From NCBI RefSeq assembly GCF_013201545.1, contig NZ_CP053746.1, positions 496,001 to 560,000 on the forward strand: 64,000 nucleotides of DNA, in the 5' to 3' direction. A program made the position numbers and the translations under genes. Shown here piece by piece: positions 53,835 to 62,632 of this stretch (within the stretch, counting starts at the first letter, position 1; each line of letters begins with the position of its first letter). Source of the stretch: Pseudomonas graminis. GTDB taxonomy: Bacteria > Pseudomonadota > Gammaproteobacteria > Pseudomonadales > Pseudomonadaceae. Under the pieces are notes generated by a model that worked only from the letters and a program-made list of their open reading frames with translations, was not told the DNA's origin and made no database searches.

Positions 53835-54773
53835 TCAGCCCTTCTCCACAAACACATCCGCGAGCAACTGACTGCGCGGCAGTCCTGCGATAAACAGCCG
53901 CTTCGAAAACGCCTCAACGCTGGCAGGCGACCCGCACACCAGCGCAACGGTCTGACGAGATGTCACGCGTAACGCACTCAGCTCGGCCGTAAAGTTTTCC
54001 TGCTCGATCAGCTCCATGTGCAGGTTCGAATGCTGGTTCGCCAGCTCACTCAACGCGTGACTCAGATAATGCTCTTGAGGCTCGCGCGCCAGATGTATCA
54101 GGCGAATTTGACCCTGATGGCCCTGCCGCAACGCCTCGCGCAATACACCCCAGAGCGGGGCCAATCCGGTGCCTGCCGCTAACAGCAGCAATGGCCGGTC
54201 CTGCCAGTCGGGATCGTAGCGCAGCGCGCCGCCCTGCAGTTCGCCGAGGCGGATCGGATCGCCCGGTTGCAGTGTACGGGCGACGTCGGCAAAGGCGCCC
54301 GGACGCTGGCAATCGATGTGAAGTTCCAGAAAGGGATCGTCCCCCGGCACGCTCGCCAAGGAATAAGGCCGCGCCACGCCGCTTGCCGTCCAAAGCACCA
54401 GGTGCTGGCCGACGCGATAGCGCAACGGGCGTTCGGGATTCAGTCGCAGGCGCAACACCGACGGACTGAGCCAGTCAGCCCCGACGACGGTTGCCGGCAA
54501 GCCATCGCGCGAGGGGTCGAATATTTCAACGGTCAGATCGCTCGTTACCCGGCACTGGCACGACAGCCGCCAGCCTTGGGCGCGCTTGTCGGTATCCAGT
54601 GCATCGGGCGCGGCGTCCAGCGGATCGCCGCTGACGCAACGGACCATGCACGCGTGGCAACTGCCAGCGCGGCAGCTGTAGGGAACGGACAATCCGGCGT
54701 CGTTGAGGGCATCCAGCAAATTGGCCGCAGGCGCTACCGACCAATGCCGGTCGCCCACTCGCAACTCAGGCAT
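53835..54773 (-). CDS. 2Fe-2S ferredoxin / FAD-NAD(P)H oxidoreductase
   Basis: 312 residues from the ATG at 54773. An N-terminal plant-type ferredoxin domain has the cluster ligands CRAGSCHACMVRC plus a later Cys in LSCQC. Next come an FAD domain (RPYSLASVP, the RxYS flavin motif) and an NAD(P) domain (LLLLAAGTGLAPLWGVLREAL, ALVCGSP). This fusion resembles the reductase component of ring-hydroxylating oxygenases, but no oxygenase is adjacent. It overlaps the end of the diguanylate cyclase gene by 8 bases. Substrate or partner unknown. Confidence 0.88.
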   Translation of the reverse strand: MPELRVGDRHWSVAPAANLLDALNDAGLSVPYSCRAGSCHACMVRCVSGDPLDAAPDALDTDKRAQGWRLSCQCRVTSDLTVEIFDPSRDGLPATVVGADWLSPSVLRLRLNPERPLRYRVGQHLVLWTASGVARPYSLASVPGDDPFLELHIDCQRPGAFADVARTLQPGDPIRLGELQGGALRYDPDWQDRPLLLLAAGTGLAPLWGVLREALRQGHQGQIRLIHLAREPQEHYLSHALSELANQHSNLHMELIEQENFTAELSALRVTSRQTVALVCGSPASVEAFSKRLFIAGLPRSQLLADVFVEKG

Positions 54774-55887
54774 CGGCGTAATCCCAGGCGCCGTGGCAAC
54801 GGTTGCGGCCCTGGTGCTTGGCGCGATACAGCGACTGGTCGGCACGTTGCAGGGCACGGTCCATGTGATCGCCGCGCTCGATCACCGTCATGCCGATCGA
54901 CAAACTCAGGTCCAGCTCCGGAAGTTCGGGCAGCGTGACATGGGTGAAGGCGAGCCGAATGCGCTCGCAACATTCGACCAGTTGTGCACGGGTACAGCGC
55001 GGGATCAGCAAGACGAATTCTTCACCGCCATAGCGCGCGAGGATGTCGTCGGAGCGTAAGCACTCGGCAGCGGTTTTGCCGAACATCTGCAGCACCCGGT
55101 CCCCCGTCGCGTGGCCATGAATATCGTTGACCCGCTTGAAGTGATCAAGATCAATGAGCGCCAGGCCGGCGGTGTAATTGCCGTCCATGAGCTCGAGCTC
55201 ACGGGTGGCAATGCGCAGGAAGTGCCGGCGATTACAGAGGTTGGTCAGTTCGTCGGTGGACGCCAGTTCTTCAAGCTGCAGCATCATGCCACGCAGGGTT
55301 TCCTGATGCGCCTGCAAGGTGATCCGCCGCTGGTGCATGCGGTTGCGCGAGTTCTGCACGAAGCGTGCGAACAGGCACAACCAGGAGAAGACGATGAACA
55401 GCGCGCAGGTTTGAATCGCCGCGAGCCCCGGATCCGAAAGCCGTCCGCGACTGGCGTCCCACAGGTTGACGCCGGCAAACCCCAACAGGGCAAACAGGGC
55501 GCAGCGGGCGAAAATACTGGGGCGCAGGTGAAACAATCCGAACATCAGCACCAGCACGTAAATGACCAGAAAGGTGCCGCGGGAGGCTTCCATGTGGCTG
55601 ATGAGAAACGTCTGCCAGGCCAGACCCAGCAGCACCTGGAATTCGGTGAGGCTGGGGTCTTTGAAACGTCGGTTGTAACCCCCGAAAAACACCAGGCTCA
55701 GCGCGGCCTGGCAGAAGAGCACGAGTACGCTCGTGCACCAGATCCCGAAGAAAGTGGCGTGGTAGTAGCCGGTAAAATACGCCATCCATACGAGCATCAG
55801 CCCCAGCACGTAGGTGCCGGTAGCGAGCGCAAAACGTTTCAACAGCAAACGCTGGATGGTTTGGGCAGTCACTCGTTGACTCATCAT
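54766..55887 (-). CDS. Membrane diguanylate cyclase (GGDEF)
   Basis: 373 residues from the ATG at 55887; upstream in-frame codons to 55917 include only a TTG. Six helices in the first about 190 residues, of a MASE-like type (YVLGLMLVWMAYFTGYYHATFFG), are followed by a coiled linker and a GGDEF domain. The domain has ELASTDELTNLCNRRHFLRI, the catalytic RYGGEEFVLLIP and SIGMTVIERGDHMDRALQRADQSLYRAK. GGEEF is active in the family. No RxxD inhibitory site is evident before it. It should make c-di-GMP in response to an unknown membrane signal. Coupled to the reductase gene. Confidence 0.92.
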   Translation of the reverse strand: MMSQRVTAQTIQRLLLKRFALATGTYVLGLMLVWMAYFTGYYHATFFGIWCTSVLVLFCQAALSLVFFGGYNRRFKDPSLTEFQVLLGLAWQTFLISHMEASRGTFLVIYVLVLMFGLFHLRPSIFARCALFALLGFAGVNLWDASRGRLSDPGLAAIQTCALFIVFSWLCLFARFVQNSRNRMHQRRITLQAHQETLRGMMLQLEELASTDELTNLCNRRHFLRIATRELELMDGNYTAGLALIDLDHFKRVNDIHGHATGDRVLQMFGKTAAECLRSDDILARYGGEEFVLLIPRCTRAQLVECCERIRLAFTHVTLPELPELDLSLSIGMTVIERGDHMDRALQRADQSLYRAKHQGRNRCHGAWDYADA

Positions 55888-56287
55888 GGGTATTAAGGGT
55901 CCGTCCCGTACCGGCAAGATGACCTGTGATACTTTTCAGGCAACAGATCAAAACATGCCTGCGCCGTGCGCGATAATGCAGGCAGCTTGCCACTGTAGTG
56001 CGTGCGCCAAAAAATGACTATTCAAATTCCTGTGTTTCCAGACGGCCGTAGCAATCTGTTTCATGGATGATTCAGTGCGCATGCCGTGGGGCGCTTTCGA
56101 CCATGGTTTAGCCGTTGGCAGATGTACCTTAATCGACCTCGGGTTATACTGCCGCGCCTTTTTTACCCTGACCCGCCGAGGTGTTGCCCGGCTGTCTGAC
56201 GCCTGATCAAGATGCTTTCGTCCGGCCTAGGCGGTATCGTCGCCACCCGCAATTCGAATGTTCCCGCCAATCAGAGGAGCGCGCCCC
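55888..56287. other. Divergent spacer between the GGDEF gene and fumarase
   Basis: 400 bases. TTATACT near 56144 is a good -10-like word for fumarase, but no clear -35 is at proper distance. No gene-like frame was found. Confidence 0.4.
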
Positions 56288-57811
56288 ATGACCGTGATCA
56301 AGCAAGATGACCTGATCCAGAGTGTCGCCGACGCCTTGCAGTTCATTTCTTATTACCACCCCGTTGACTTCATTCAAGCCATGCACGAGGCCTACCTGCG
56401 TGAAGAGTCGCCCGCCGCACGCGACTCCATGGCCCAGATTCTGATCAACTCGCGCATGTGCGCCACCGGTCATCGGCCGATCTGCCAGGACACCGGCATC
56501 GTCACCGTGTTCGTCCGCGTTGGCATGGACGTGCGCTGGGATGGCGCCACCATGGGCCTGGACGACATGATCAACGAAGGCGTGCGTCGCGCCTACAACC
56601 TGCCGGAAAACGTCTTGCGCGCCTCGATCCTCGCCGATCCGGCCGGCGCCCGCAAGAACACCAAGGACAACACACCGGCGGTCATCCACTACTCCATCGT
56701 CCCGGGCAACACCGTGGAAGTGGACGTGGCGGCCAAGGGCGGCGGTTCGGAAAACAAATCGAAGATGGCGATGCTCAACCCATCCGACTCGATCGTCGAC
56801 TGGGTGCTGAAAACCGTGCCGACCATGGGCGCGGGCTGGTGCCCACCGGGCATGCTCGGCATCGGCATCGGCGGTACCGCCGAGAAAGCTGCGGTGATGG
56901 CCAAGGAAGTCCTGATGGAATCCATCGACATCCACGAGCTCAAGGCGCGCGGCCCGTCGAACCGCCTGGAAGAAATGCGGCTGGAGCTGTTCGAGAAGGT
57001 CAACCAGCTGGGCATCGGTGCCCAGGGCCTCGGCGGTCTGACCACCGTGCTTGACGTGAAGATCATGGATTACCCGACCCACGCAGCGTCCTTGCCGGTG
57101 TGCATGATCCCCAACTGCGCCGCCACCCGTCACGCCCACTTCGTGCTCGACGGCTCCGGCCCGGCTTCCCTGGAAGCACCGCCGCTGGACGCTTACCCGG
57201 AGATCGTCTGGGAAGCCGGCCCGTCGGCGCGCCGCGTCAACCTCGACACGCTGACGCCGGAAGACGTGCAGAGCTGGAAGCCGGGCGAAACCGTCCTGCT
57301 CAACGGCAAGATGCTCACCGGTCGCGACGCGGCGCACAAGCGCATGGTCGAGATGCTGAACAAGGGCGAAACCCTGCCGGTGGACCTGAAGGGTCGCTTC
57401 ATCTATTACGTCGGCCCGGTCGATCCGGTCGGTGACGAAGTGGTGGGCCCGGCCGGTCCGACCACCGCGACGCGGATGGACAAGTTCACACGCCAGATCC
57501 TCGAGCAGACCGGCCTGTTGGGCATGATCGGCAAATCCGAGCGCGGCCCGACCGCCATCGAAGCGATCAAGGACAACAAAGCCGTTTACCTGATGGCCGT
57601 TGGCGGCGCCGCTTACTTGGTCGCCCAGGCGATCAAGAAGTCGCAGGTGCTGGCGTTCCCGGAACTGGGCATGGAAGCGATCTACGAGTTCGAGGTCAAG
57701 GACATGCCGGTGACGGTTGCGGTCGACAGCAAGGGCGAGTCGGTTCACATCACAGGTCCCGCCATCTGGCAGAAGAAGATCAGTGAAAGCCTGGCGGTAG
57801 AAGTGCAGTAA
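56288..57811 (+). CDS. fumA: Class I fumarate hydratase (4Fe-4S)
   Basis: 507 residues from the ATG at 56288 with GAGGAG upstream. The alpha domain (ICQDTGIVTVFVRVG, KGGGSENKSKMAML, GAGWCPPGMLGIGIGGTAEKAA) provides cluster Cys residues, e.g. in CATGHRPICQDTG, GWCPPG and CMIPNC. The beta domain (MLTGRDAAHKRM, GRFIYYVGPVDPVGDEVVGPAGPTTATRMD) completes the active site. Iron-dependent, oxygen-sensitive TCA-cycle enzyme. The symbol is by family; Pseudomonas class I fumarase is often just called fumA or fumB. Confidence 0.95.
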   Translation: MTVIKQDDLIQSVADALQFISYYHPVDFIQAMHEAYLREESPAARDSMAQILINSRMCATGHRPICQDTGIVTVFVRVGMDVRWDGATMGLDDMINEGVRRAYNLPENVLRASILADPAGARKNTKDNTPAVIHYSIVPGNTVEVDVAAKGGGSENKSKMAMLNPSDSIVDWVLKTVPTMGAGWCPPGMLGIGIGGTAEKAAVMAKEVLMESIDIHELKARGPSNRLEEMRLELFEKVNQLGIGAQGLGGLTTVLDVKIMDYPTHAASLPVCMIPNCAATRHAHFVLDGSGPASLEAPPLDAYPEIVWEAGPSARRVNLDTLTPEDVQSWKPGETVLLNGKMLTGRDAAHKRMVEMLNKGETLPVDLKGRFIYYVGPVDPVGDEVVGPAGPTTATRMDKFTRQILEQTGLLGMIGKSERGPTAIEAIKDNKAVYLMAVGGAAYLVAQAIKKSQVLAFPELGMEAIYEFEVKDMPVTVAVDSKGESVHITGPAIWQKKISESLAVEVQ

Positions 57812-57826
57812 CAGCTGTGCTGCATG

Positions 57827-57857
57827 AATAAACCCGGCGTTGGCCGGGTTTATTTTT
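57827..57857 (+). terminator. Terminator after fumarase
   Basis: Perfect 12-base stem AATAAACCCGGC / GCCGGGTTTATT, loop GTTG, then TTT. Confidence 0.9.
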
Positions 57858-58060
57858 GCTTGTCAAACAGTGTCAGTACGCGCCTCTTATCAGCAATGGC
57901 GTTAATGACTATCGCAATTCGGTCTAACCCGACGAACGCTGCGAGGCAATTGATTTGCCTGACAAATCCAGTGGATGAGGCCTCTACTGGTATTGATGAC
58001 AGGTGACAGGACAATGTCGCAGTGAAACTCTGAGTCACTGTTCTCAGGGAGATCACTGTC

Positions 58061-61000
58061 ATGGAGAACCAGGCACAACAACCCGGCATTTCAGCGCCAT
58101 CCTTGCCCAAGGGCGGCGGCGCGATTCAAAGCATCGGCAAGGGCTGGGGCGCGGTGGGCGTCAGTGGTTCGGCGTCATTCGGTATCTCATTGCCCATTAC
58201 AGCGGGCCGGGGTTATGCGCCTGCGTTAGCCTTGGGTTACCAGAGCACCGCGGGCAATGGGCTGTTTGGCATGGGCTGGGGACTTAACGTTGGCTGCGTG
58301 GCCCGGCGCGCCAGCAAAGGCGTGCCGACTTACACCGATGACGATGTAATCCTTGGCCCGAGCGGCGAAGTCTGGCTGCCTGAGCGTTCCGACGATGGCT
58401 CGCTGGTGTTCGAGACCGTCAGCAAGTATCTCGAACTGGAGCTGGACGAGACGTATCAGGTCATCCGTTATTTCGCCCGGGTCGAAGGCGCGTTTGATCG
58501 CATTGAACACTGGCGCATTGATCTTGGCGACCCAGGTTTCTGGCTGATTCACGGCGCCGATGGCAGCCTGGCTTTTTACGGCAAGAACCCCGGATCGCGC
58601 CGTACCGACCCGGCTAATCCCAACCACGTTGCCGAGTGGTTGCTGGAAGAAACGATGAATGCGCTGGGCGAGCACATTCTTTACGAGTACAAGGCCGAAG
58701 ACGAAGTGGGCCTGGCTGATGATTCGCCGCGGGACTACATTGCCCAGTGCTACCTATGGCGCGTGCGCTATGGCAATAAGGCGCAATCGCCGGATCTGTA
58801 TCTGTGGAAGCCGGAGCAGCTGGAAAGCCTGAGCTGGCATTTCGACCTGCTGTTTGATTACGGCGAGCGCAACACCGATGAGAGGGGCATTCCAGCCTAT
58901 ACCGACGAGCACGCCTGGCCGGTGCGTTCCGATCCGCACTCAAGCTTTGCGTACGGTTTCGAGCTGGGCAACCTGCGTTTGTGCCAGCAGGTCCTGATGT
59001 TTCATCATTTTCCTGACGAGGGGCTGGGCGAGGAACCACGGTTGATCACCCGCCTGCTACTGAAATATCAGACGCTGGGCTTGGGCTACAACATGCTGCG
59101 GGAAGCTCAGTTGCAAGGGGTGGCAGCTGATCCTCTTGATGCGGACAAGGATTACCTGCAGCCGCGCCCTCCGGTCGTATTCGAGTGGGGCGAGTTCGAC
59201 GTCAGCGTCGGCGGCTTCCATCCGTTCGATGACCTACCGGGCTTGAATGACGGTCAGCACTATCAGCTCGTGGACTTGTATGGCGACGGCCTCCCCGGCG
59301 TGCTTTATCAACAGGACAAGGCCTGGTATTACCGTGAGCCGTTGCGGGACGGAACATCCGAAGACCCGGACGCCATCCAATACGGCCCCTGGCAGGGGCT
59401 GCCGAACATCCCCGCAGCCGACGCTACAAAACCTGTCCGCCAATCCCTTGTCGATCTCACCGGCGACGGTCGGCTGGATTGGCTGGTGGCACAGCCGGGC
59501 ATGGCGGGGTTTTTCACCCTGAACCCTGATCGCAGTTGGTCCAGGTTCGCGACGTTCGGCGCCTTTCCTCCCGAATTTTTTCACCCGCAAGGGCAGTTGG
59601 CTGACCTGATCGGCGGCGGCCTGAGCGATCTGGCATTGATCGGCCCACGCAGCGTGCGTCTCTATGCCAACAAACGGGCTGGCGGTTTCGGCCCCGGAAT
59701 CGATGTCCCGCACGATGACGACAGTCTCCCGCTGCTGAGCAACAGCCCTAATGAGCTGGTGGCCTTCTCCGACATTCTGGGCACCGGGCAACAGCATCTG
59801 ATACGTATCCGGCACGACGGCGTCTGGTTCTGGCCCAATCTGGGCGCCGGGCGTTTCGGCAGCGGCAAACTGTTCGCCGCCCTGCCCTTCAGCTATGAAG
59901 CGTTTGATGCGGGAAGAATCAGACTGGCCGACATGGACGGCTCCGGGGCCGCCGACCTTTTGTATCTGGAGCCCGATCATTTCAGCATTTTCATGAACCG
60001 CGGCGGCAATGGGCTGAATGAAGCCCACGTGCAAAACTGGCCGGACGGCGTGCGCTACGACCGGTTCTGTCAGGTCAGCATGACGGATCTTCGGGGGCTG
60101 GGCTGCTCTAGCCTGGTGCTGACGACGCCGCACATGAAGCCGCTCCACTGGCGCTTCGACTATTCGGAACGCAGGGCGCCGCTGAAGCCTTATCTCAAAC
60201 CGTATTTGCTGCAGCGCAGCTGCAATAACATGGGCGCGCTCAGCGAAGTGTTTTACCGCAGTTCCGCGCAGGAATGGCTGGACGAAAAACACGAGCTGCT
60301 CGCATGCGCCGAAGCACCGGTACCCGAGCTGCCGTTTCCAGTGCATGTGGTGGTCAGGCAGACCCAGTTCGACGAGATCACGCAAAACCTTTTGACCCAG
60401 AAATTCCAGTACCGCCAAGGCTTTTACGAGGGTAGCGAGCGAGAATTCCGCGGTTTCGGCTTGTTGATCCAAACCGACACCGACGCGCCCGCCGCTCCGG
60501 ACAAAAATGAGGGTTTTACCGCGCCCGTCATGACCAAGACCTGGTTTCATACCGGCCGCTACCCGCAACGTGAACCTGACGACTACAACGCAAGCGATCC
60601 CGACGCTCAGGTGCTCGGTGCTCACTTGCTGACAGAGTTCGATGGATCAGTCGACAAAATCATCGACAAGATCGATGACGCCACCGGCCGGGAGATGGCC
60701 CGCGCGCTGGCTGGCAGCGTGTTGCGCGTTGAGGTATTCGGCCTGGACGGCGCCGTCGTGCAATCAGTGCCGTATTCGGTGCAAAGCTCGCGCTATCTGG
60801 TCAGGCAACTGGCACTGCTCAGCCCGTTCCAGCCGTATGCGCGCATGCTGCCGCTGGCGCTTGAGTCGATCAGTTATCGATACGAACGCCAGGCGGACGA
60901 TCCGCAGTGCGATCGAACAGTGAGCCTGGCCTGGGACAAGTTCGGCACACTGACACACGTCGCGTCGGTCAACTGCGCCCGGCGCAAGACATTCGGCGAC

Positions 61001-62473
61001 GACACTCCCTTCGACGACGAGTACCAGCAGACCTGGTGGCAGGCCTCCCATGATGATGCCCAACAGAGCTTTTATTTTCAGGAGCAGCGTGTTGAGCCGA
61101 TTCATCTTGAGGCACCACAAAGTTGGCGATTGGGCCTGCCTTACCGGCAGCGCAGCAATGCCATGCTCGCTCCCGCCACGACATTCTCGATGGCGGAAAT
61201 CAGTTACGAGGCCTTCATCAATCCCTCGGGCAAATTCAACGGGTTGCCGCGCACGCTGACTGCACTCTCCTTGCAGCGCTACGTAGACTGCACAGGAAAA
61301 GAGGCGACGTTCGTGGCGCTTCCCGATGCCGTCGAACTGGCCGAACTGGATGATCACGCACTGAGCGCCTACGACCGCGTGATGGGGCCCCAGGAACTGA
61401 CCGAGCGCCTGGTTGCGCTCAACTATGAACAGATGCCGAGTTTTCTACCCGATGACGGGCTGAACCTGTGGTCGGTCAGACGCGGCTTCAATACTTACGC
61501 CCCAGCGGCGGCTTTTTACCATGTCACAGCGTTCAAGCCGACGAGCAGTCATGGCTGGAGCACTGTGGAGTACGACGCCTATTGGCTGCTCGTTACGAGC
61601 ATGACGGACCCGACAGGTTGTAAAACCACAGCCACCTATGAGTATCGGACCTTGCAGCCCGTCCGCCTCGTCGACCCGAACCAAAACACTCAGGAGGCGG
61701 CCTACGACGCCTTTGGTCAACTGCGTGCCACCAGCTTTTACGGCACCGAGCTGGGCGTCAAGGTGGGGTTTGACCCCATCGGAACACTGCCTTATCCGGT
61801 AACACCTGGCGAAGCTATCGCTTCGGCGCCTCTAACCCTGGGCCGGCGCGCCACTTATAACTGCTACGACGCTTTCAGCTGGATGGACCAGTCTTCACAG
61901 CATCAACCTGTGCACACCGCCACGCTGGTAGCTGACCGATATCCGGATGACCCGGAACGGCAGATTCGTCTATCACTGGTGTCCTACGACGGCTTCGGTC
62001 GCGTTCTGCAGACCCGCCAACTGGTGGAGGACGGTGACGCCTATAAAGTCGATTCCGACACTGGAAATCTGGAAGTCGCGAAAAGCAAACCCACAGTTGA
62101 TCCCGTTACCGGAAAGGAAAAAGACGGGAAAGTTGGGCCGGTTGTTGTACCCGCCTCACCTCGCTGGCGGGTCAGCGAACGGGTGGAATACAACACCAAG
62201 GGCCTGCCGATCCGGATCTACAGACCCTACTTCGCCAACACGCACCGCTACGTAAACGACCAGTCCATCCGAGACTACGGTTACTGCGACAAGCAACATT
62301 ACGACCCGCTTGGGCGCCCGACCGTGACCTACACAGCGGCTGATTTCATGCGACGCCAGACTTATCTGACCTGGTACAGCATCAGCGAGGACGAGAACGA
62401 TACAGAAGAGGAGATGCTCGCCATCCGTGCAGCCCGAAACGTCAGCAAAATCGGATTTTCAGATCTGTATTAG
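58061..62473 (+). CDS. Toxin-complex TcB component (TcaC/TcdB-like, SpvB domain)
   Basis: 1470 residues, close to known TcaC proteins (about 1480), from an ATG with GGGAGA upstream. The SpvB domain fills about residues 20-330 (PKGGGAIQSIGKGWGA, GYAPALALGYQSTAGNGLFGMGW). Integrin-like FG-GAP repeats follow near 407 (VDLYGDGLPGVLY), 466 (VDLTGDGRLDWLV) and 625 (LADMDGSGAADLLYL). Then come the TcdB middle and C-terminal domains, with RHS-like units (LVDPNQNTQEAAYDAFGQLR, YDPLGRPTVTYTA). With TcC it forms the hollow cocoon that shields a toxin, and docks to a TcA pore. No TcA gene is adjacent. No signal peptide, as expected. Confidence 0.92.
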   Translation: MENQAQQPGISAPSLPKGGGAIQSIGKGWGAVGVSGSASFGISLPITAGRGYAPALALGYQSTAGNGLFGMGWGLNVGCVARRASKGVPTYTDDDVILGPSGEVWLPERSDDGSLVFETVSKYLELELDETYQVIRYFARVEGAFDRIEHWRIDLGDPGFWLIHGADGSLAFYGKNPGSRRTDPANPNHVAEWLLEETMNALGEHILYEYKAEDEVGLADDSPRDYIAQCYLWRVRYGNKAQSPDLYLWKPEQLESLSWHFDLLFDYGERNTDERGIPAYTDEHAWPVRSDPHSSFAYGFELGNLRLCQQVLMFHHFPDEGLGEEPRLITRLLLKYQTLGLGYNMLREAQLQGVAADPLDADKDYLQPRPPVVFEWGEFDVSVGGFHPFDDLPGLNDGQHYQLVDLYGDGLPGVLYQQDKAWYYREPLRDGTSEDPDAIQYGPWQGLPNIPAADATKPVRQSLVDLTGDGRLDWLVAQPGMAGFFTLNPDRSWSRFATFGAFPPEFFHPQGQLADLIGGGLSDLALIGPRSVRLYANKRAGGFGPGIDVPHDDDSLPLLSNSPNELVAFSDILGTGQQHLIRIRHDGVWFWPNLGAGRFGSGKLFAALPFSYEAFDAGRIRLADMDGSGAADLLYLEPDHFSIFMNRGGNGLNEAHVQNWPDGVRYDRFCQVSMTDLRGLGCSSLVLTTPHMKPLHWRFDYSERRAPLKPYLKPYLLQRSCNNMGALSEVFYRSSAQEWLDEKHELLACAEAPVPELPFPVHVVVRQTQFDEITQNLLTQKFQYRQGFYEGSEREFRGFGLLIQTDTDAPAAPDKNEGFTAPVMTKTWFHTGRYPQREPDDYNASDPDAQVLGAHLLTEFDGSVDKIIDKIDDATGREMARALAGSVLRVEVFGLDGAVVQSVPYSVQSSRYLVRQLALLSPFQPYARMLPLALESISYRYERQADDPQCDRTVSLAWDKFGTLTHVASVNCARRKTFGDDTPFDDEYQQTWWQASHDDAQQSFYFQEQRVEPIHLEAPQSWRLGLPYRQRSNAMLAPATTFSMAEISYEAFINPSGKFNGLPRTLTALSLQRYVDCTGKEATFVALPDAVELAELDDHALSAYDRVMGPQELTERLVALNYEQMPSFLPDDGLNLWSVRRGFNTYAPAAAFYHVTAFKPTSSHGWSTVEYDAYWLLVTSMTDPTGCKTTATYEYRTLQPVRLVDPNQNTQEAAYDAFGQLRATSFYGTELGVKVGFDPIGTLPYPVTPGEAIASAPLTLGRRATYNCYDAFSWMDQSSQHQPVHTATLVADRYPDDPERQIRLSLVSYDGFGRVLQTRQLVEDGDAYKVDSDTGNLEVAKSKPTVDPVTGKEKDGKVGPVVVPASPRWRVSERVEYNTKGLPIRIYRPYFANTHRYVNDQSIRDYGYCDKQHYDPLGRPTVTYTAADFMRRQTYLTWYSISEDENDTEEEMLAIRAARNVSKIGFSDLY

Positions 62474-62500
62474 CAGGCCTGAGCCGAATGCTCAGGCCTG
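62474..62500 (+). other. Perfect hairpin between TcB and TcC genes
   Basis: CAGGCCTGAGC (62474-62484) and GCTCAGGCCTG (62490-62500) form an 11-base stem directly after the TcB stop. It is followed by ATTAA, not a T-run. Probably stabilises the upstream mRNA or reduces readthrough to TcC rather than ending transcription fully. Confidence 0.6.
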
Positions 62501-62632
62501 ATTAACCGCCAGCCGGCCCGGCGGCCGCAGACATGGGTGATGCGCCATGAACCAGGCTCAAGGGGGTTTACAGCGACTCGATGCTGACTCAAATAGCGCC
62601 TGCAATTCACCCGTAGAAAGGAAGTCGCCTCC

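Noticed and set aside
56207..57748. 513-codon minus-strand frame opposite fumarase
   Set aside because: Shadow; the plus-strand frame is a full-length class I fumarase.
59234..60625. 463-codon minus-strand frame inside the TcB gene
   Set aside because: Antisense shadow of a gene whose domain order is complete.
62474..62500. Rho-independent terminator after the TcB gene
   Set aside because: The stem is strong but is followed by ATTAACC without a T-run, so I list it as a hairpin only.
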